A DNA stretch of 8,790 nt, from assembly GCA_016869775.1 (NCBI GenBank), contig VGDJ01000047.1:1-8790 (forward strand), in the 5' to 3' direction. Below the pieces are notes generated by a model. The model worked only from the letters and a program-made list of their open reading frames with translations, was not told the DNA's origin and ran no database searches. Position numbers and translations under genes: made by a program. Of the stretch, positions 6,202 to 8,790 are shown piece after piece (the first letter of the stretch is position 1; each line of letters begins with the position of its first letter). The DNA is from Alphaproteobacteria bacterium. Lineage in GTDB: Bacteria > Pseudomonadota > Alphaproteobacteria > Rickettsiales > UBA1997.

Positions 6202-8031
6202 ATGAGTAATTTTCTTAAATCAATTTCTTATTACTGCTTTGCACCATTGATTTCATTATTGGTAGCAATAATTTATTATCAATATGATGTACATAAAATT
6301 GATCCTTTGAACTATGATTATTTGGGTGCAATTTTTTATTTAAAAACCGTTATTAACAATGGTGATTTTTGCAATAATTTTGTTGCCAACCCCTCTTTAG
6401 ATGTGAATTGTTTTAATGATCATGTGATGATCCATAATCTGCTAATAACTTTACTTTTTAGGTTTTTGGGCTGGTTTACTAGGGATGTTTTTATGATATA
6501 TGGAATATATTTTTATTTTTCCGTAATTGTTATAGCAATTTCTACAAATTATGTCCTTCTAAAGTTCCAAATTTCAAAATTTAATAGTACAATTTTTTCA
6601 ATTTTATTTTCCTTGGCAAATGCCAGAATGAACTCGTTTGGCTGGATGTCAGTTGGGCATTTTTTTACAGTGCCCTTTATTGTATTATTGTGTTATCGGA
6701 TATATGAAAATCAGTTCGTATTTTGTAGTTATAAAGATAAAAAACTTTTTATAAATTCATCATCAATAAAACAAAATTTTTTAATAATATTTATATCTTA
6801 TTTATCATTTTTTTCGAGTGCATATTATGGGTATTTGCTAATAATTTTATTATTTTTGACCACATTTTTGCATTTATTTCGTTGGCAAAAATTCGATATA
6901 AATTTTTTCTCCAATATTTTACTAATAATTTTTTCGATATTTTTTGCTTTTTTTACGATAGTTCCGGTTTTATTATTTTGGGCTAAAAATGGACATAATG
7001 ATATAATAACACGAAGTTCTTTTGAATCTATTGTTCACGGTTTATCAATTAGCTCTATGCTTATTCCCGTTCAAAATCATTTTCTAGAAATTTTTGTTAA
7101 ACTAAACAATTTTTTCGTTTTAAGTTACAATTTAATGGGAGAAAAAAAATATTCTTCGATTGGCTTATTTTCATCAATTGGATTTTGTTTATTAATTGCT
7201 CAAGTGATGAGCAAAGCCTTAAGTAACCCTGGTTACAAAAATAAATTTCTAAGTTTAAATTTTACCGACGAAAAATATCGAATCTTAGTTTTTATTTCTG
7301 GCCTCAATCTTATTGCAATCCTTTTTTTTCAATCTGAAAGTTTTCACGCTTTTTTAAATCTTTTTTTTACCAATATTAGGTCTTTGGCGAGATTTAATAT
7401 TTTGTTTATTTTTTTGAGCTATCTCTTGTTTGGCTTGTTATTTGATGAAATTATTAAACAAAAGAAATTTTTTAACAAAAATGTGGTTACCAAATTTTTA
7501 ATTATCATTATCTCAATTTTGGCTTTTCTTGATCAGGCGGGAGATAGAAAAAAAATTATCAATCCGCAGTCCGAGCAAAAATATCAAATCTATCAAGATT
7601 TTGTTAAGAAAGTCGAGAGTTCTTTGCCTAGGGGTTCGCTGATATTCGTAACGCCAGTAAATGGATTTCCCGAATCACCATACGATAATTATTTATCATC
7701 GATTGGATATATATTTTCTGACAATTTAAGATTTTCTTACCCAGTTCCAAAAAATCGAAAATCCCATCAATGGCAAGAAAATGTCGTAAAATTAGAATTT
7801 AATAATTTTATCGATGAAATCATAAACCAGGGTTTTGTTGGAGTTTGGGTACAGAGAGATATTTTTATGAATACCTTAAAAATAAAATTACCTAAAAATG
7901 AAAAACTAAAAGGAAATGAGCTTGAAGAGTTTGAACAAAAACTTACAAAAATTAGTAAAAATAAAATTGAAAGCTTGGATACAAATTTTGTTTTTTACGA
8001 AATTGATTTTGATATAAAAAACCCTCGCTAA
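6202..8031 (+). CDS. Polytopic membrane protein, putative GT-C-type glycosyltransferase
   Basis: The 609-residue product is an integral membrane protein with about ten or eleven hydrophobic segments, roughly 8-27, 77-92, 96-120, 128-140, 150-168, 192-225 (possibly two), 236-260, 318-338, 359-378, 395-418 and 428-444. A soluble C-terminal domain follows (about 450-605). The long first loop, 28-75, carries acidic and His residues (NYD39, NGD55, FNDHVMIHN at 71-79), as in GT-C enzymes that use polyprenyl-phosphate sugars. Further landmarks are SVGHFFTVPF (150-159), LIPVQNHF (287-294), IRSLARFNILF (392-402), LPRGSLIFVTPVNGFPESPY (475-494), PKNRKSHQW (516-524) and GFVGVWVQRD (544-553). This series matches my recollection of a widespread, poorly characterised family of large surface-polysaccharide-type membrane proteins. 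No substrate can be named. A sugar-transfer role is inferred from fold type and from facing glmU. Codon usage looks especially AT-rich, partly because Phe, Ile and Leu dominate. The first bases of the downstream terminator stem encode its last residues. Confidence 0.78.
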   Translation: MSNFLKSISYYCFAPLISLLVAIIYYQYDVHKIDPLNYDYLGAIFYLKTVINNGDFCNNFVANPSLDVNCFNDHVMIHNLLITLLFRFLGWFTRDVFMIYGIYFYFSVIVIAISTNYVLLKFQISKFNSTIFSILFSLANARMNSFGWMSVGHFFTVPFIVLLCYRIYENQFVFCSYKDKKLFINSSSIKQNFLIIFISYLSFFSSAYYGYLLIILLFLTTFLHLFRWQKFDINFFSNILLIIFSIFFAFFTIVPVLLFWAKNGHNDIITRSSFESIVHGLSISSMLIPVQNHFLEIFVKLNNFFVLSYNLMGEKKYSSIGLFSSIGFCLLIAQVMSKALSNPGYKNKFLSLNFTDEKYRILVFISGLNLIAILFFQSESFHAFLNLFFTNIRSLARFNILFIFLSYLLFGLLFDEIIKQKKFFNKNVVTKFLIIIISILAFLDQAGDRKKIINPQSEQKYQIYQDFVKKVESSLPRGSLIFVTPVNGFPESPYDNYLSSIGYIFSDNLRFSYPVPKNRKSHQWQENVVKLEFNNFIDEIINQGFVGVWVQRDIFMNTLKIKLPKNEKLKGNELEEFEQKLTKISKNKIESLDTNFVFYEIDFDIKNPR

Positions 8032-8056
8032 GCTTTAAAACCTAACGAGGGCTTTT
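8016..8056. terminator. Bidirectional intrinsic terminator between GT-C-like gene and ilvC
   Basis: CCCTCG at 8022-8027 pairs with CGAGGG at 8046-8051; after one C/A mismatch a further TA/TA pair can form, leaving a loop of about 14 nt. On the minus strand the stem is followed by six T (complement of 8016-8021), a good terminator for ilvC. On the plus strand it is followed by CTTTTG, weaker but usable for the GT-C-like gene. This GC-rich stem stands out in AT-rich DNA. The left arm lies inside the last codons of the plus-strand gene, just before its TAA at 8029-8031. Confidence 0.85.
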
Positions 8057-8081
8057 GTTGATTAAATTAAATTTAATGAAA

Positions 8082-8790
8082 TTAATTTTTATTTCTATCA
8101 ACCAGTTTGTTTTTGGCAATCCATGGCATCATGGCTCGAAGTTTATCGCCAGTAGCTTCAATTGAGTGAGATTTCCCTTTGGCGCGAAGGGCTTCAAAGT
8201 TTTTCTTGCCGGTTTTATTTTCATTCATAAATTCTTCAACAAACTTGCCCGACTGAATTTCTTCGAGAATTTTTTTCATTTCAGCTTTGGTTTGTTGGTT
8301 TACAATACGTGGTCCGCGAGTTAGATCTCCATATTCGGCAGTATTGGAAATTGAGTATCTCATATTAGCTATTCCGCCTTCATAGAGTAGGTCAACAATT
8401 AATTTCATTTCGTGCAAACATTCAAAATAGGCCATTTCGGGAGCGTAGCCTGCCTCAGTAAGGGTTTCGAAGCCTGATTGAATAAGGGCAGTAACTCCGC
8501 CACACAAAACAGCTTGCTCACCAAATAAGTCAGTTTCGCATTCTTCTTTAAAAGTTGTTTCGATAATTCCTGAGCGGCCACCTCCAACTGCAGATGCATA
8601 AGATAGCGCTATTTCTAGTGCTTTATCAGAAGGATTTTGAGCTACTGCAACCAAACAAGGGACTCCACCACCCTTAATATATTCGCCACGAACTGTATGG
8701 CCGGGACCTTTGGGCGCGATCATAAACACATCTAAGTCTGCTCTCGGGTTGATTAATTTGAAGTGGATATTTAATCCGTGTGCAAAAGCT
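8082..8790 (-). CDS. ilvC: IlvC, ketol-acid reductoisomerase (5' end outside window)
   Basis: IlvC converts acetolactate or acetohydroxybutyrate into dihydroxy acids by an Mg-dependent alkyl shift and NADPH reduction, in valine, isoleucine and leucine synthesis. The frame is open to the window edge and gives 235 residues; class I enzymes have about 340, so the N-terminal 105 or so, including the nucleotide-binding loop, lie outside. From the edge, FAHGLNIHF holds the catalytic histidine (fourth visible residue). Next is VFMIAPKGPGHTVRGEY, then ETDLFGEQAVLCGG with metal ligands D87 and E91 of the fragment, YFECLHEMK with E123 and E127, and SISNTAEYGD at 146-155. It ends in MMPWIAKNKLVDRNKN, in the style of alphaproteobacterial class I enzymes. 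There is a single C-terminal knotted domain, so it is the short form. A GTG at 8729 could be misread as a start, but conserved sequence continues upstream of it. A strong terminator lies just downstream. Confidence 0.97.
   Translation of the reverse strand, partial: AFAHGLNIHFKLINPRADLDVFMIAPKGPGHTVRGEYIKGGGVPCLVAVAQNPSDKALEIALSYASAVGGGRSGIIETTFKEECETDLFGEQAVLCGGVTALIQSGFETLTEAGYAPEMAYFECLHEMKLIVDLLYEGGIANMRYSISNTAEYGDLTRGPRIVNQQTKAEMKKILEEIQSGKFVEEFMNENKTGKKNFEALRAKGKSHSIEATGDKLRAMMPWIAKNKLVDRNKN

Noticed and set aside
8405..8599. 64-codon open frame on the minus strand
   Set aside because: It is an alternative frame inside ilvC, whose conserved metal-binding motifs are read in the other frame over the same bases.
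8727..8729. GTG as the start of ilvC
   Set aside because: The frame continues upstream with conserved sequence, including the catalytic-histidine motif FAHGLNIHF, so the gene is cut by the window edge and does not start here.

Overview
This is an AT-rich, densely coded stretch of bacterial chromosome. The proteins recognised here point to an alphaproteobacterium: a class I ketol-acid reductoisomerase with an alphaproteobacterial-looking C-terminus, a two-repeat exported SH3 protein of a type common in that class, and a HisA with the usual proteobacterial motifs. Having both hisA (histidine) and ilvC (branched-chain amino acids) suggests a biosynthetically competent, probably free-living cell with a compact genome rather than a reduced parasite. 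This taxonomic placement is an inference from remembered sequences; no search was run.

Layout, left to right. (1) 1-633, minus: hisA, cut at its 3' end by the window edge. (2) 645-980, plus: a small two-helix membrane protein of unknown function, starting 11 bp head-to-head from hisA. (3) 1014-6114, minus: five closely packed genes, transcribed in the order glmU, SH3-domain protein, gamma-glutamyltransferase lipoprotein, six-cysteine exported protein, rlmJ. The gaps are an 8-nt overlap, 11 nt, 31 nt and 3 nt, so this looks like one operon. (4) 6115-6201: an 87-bp divergent promoter region. (5) 6202-8031, plus: a 609-residue polytopic membrane protein, probably a GT-C-type glycosyltransferase. 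(6) 8016-8056: a bidirectional terminator between convergent genes. (7) 8082-8790, minus: ilvC, cut at its 5' end.

How the genes may work together: much of the centre concerns the cell envelope. GlmU makes UDP-GlcNAc for peptidoglycan and LPS. The SH3 protein, the gamma-glutamyltransferase and the six-cysteine protein all carry export signals. The facing GT-C-like protein would act on lipid-linked sugars at the membrane. RlmJ, a 23S rRNA methyltransferase homologue, ends this operon.

No mobile element, CRISPR array, tRNA, rRNA or defence system was seen, and I do not find a convincing new multi-gene system. The points most worth a second look are an RlmJ homologue whose catalytic DPPF/Y motif reads DSAF; the absence of a Shine-Dalgarno sequence at every visible start; a plus-strand gene nested between minus-strand genes with almost no promoter room for hisA; and the GT-C-like protein of unknown substrate.
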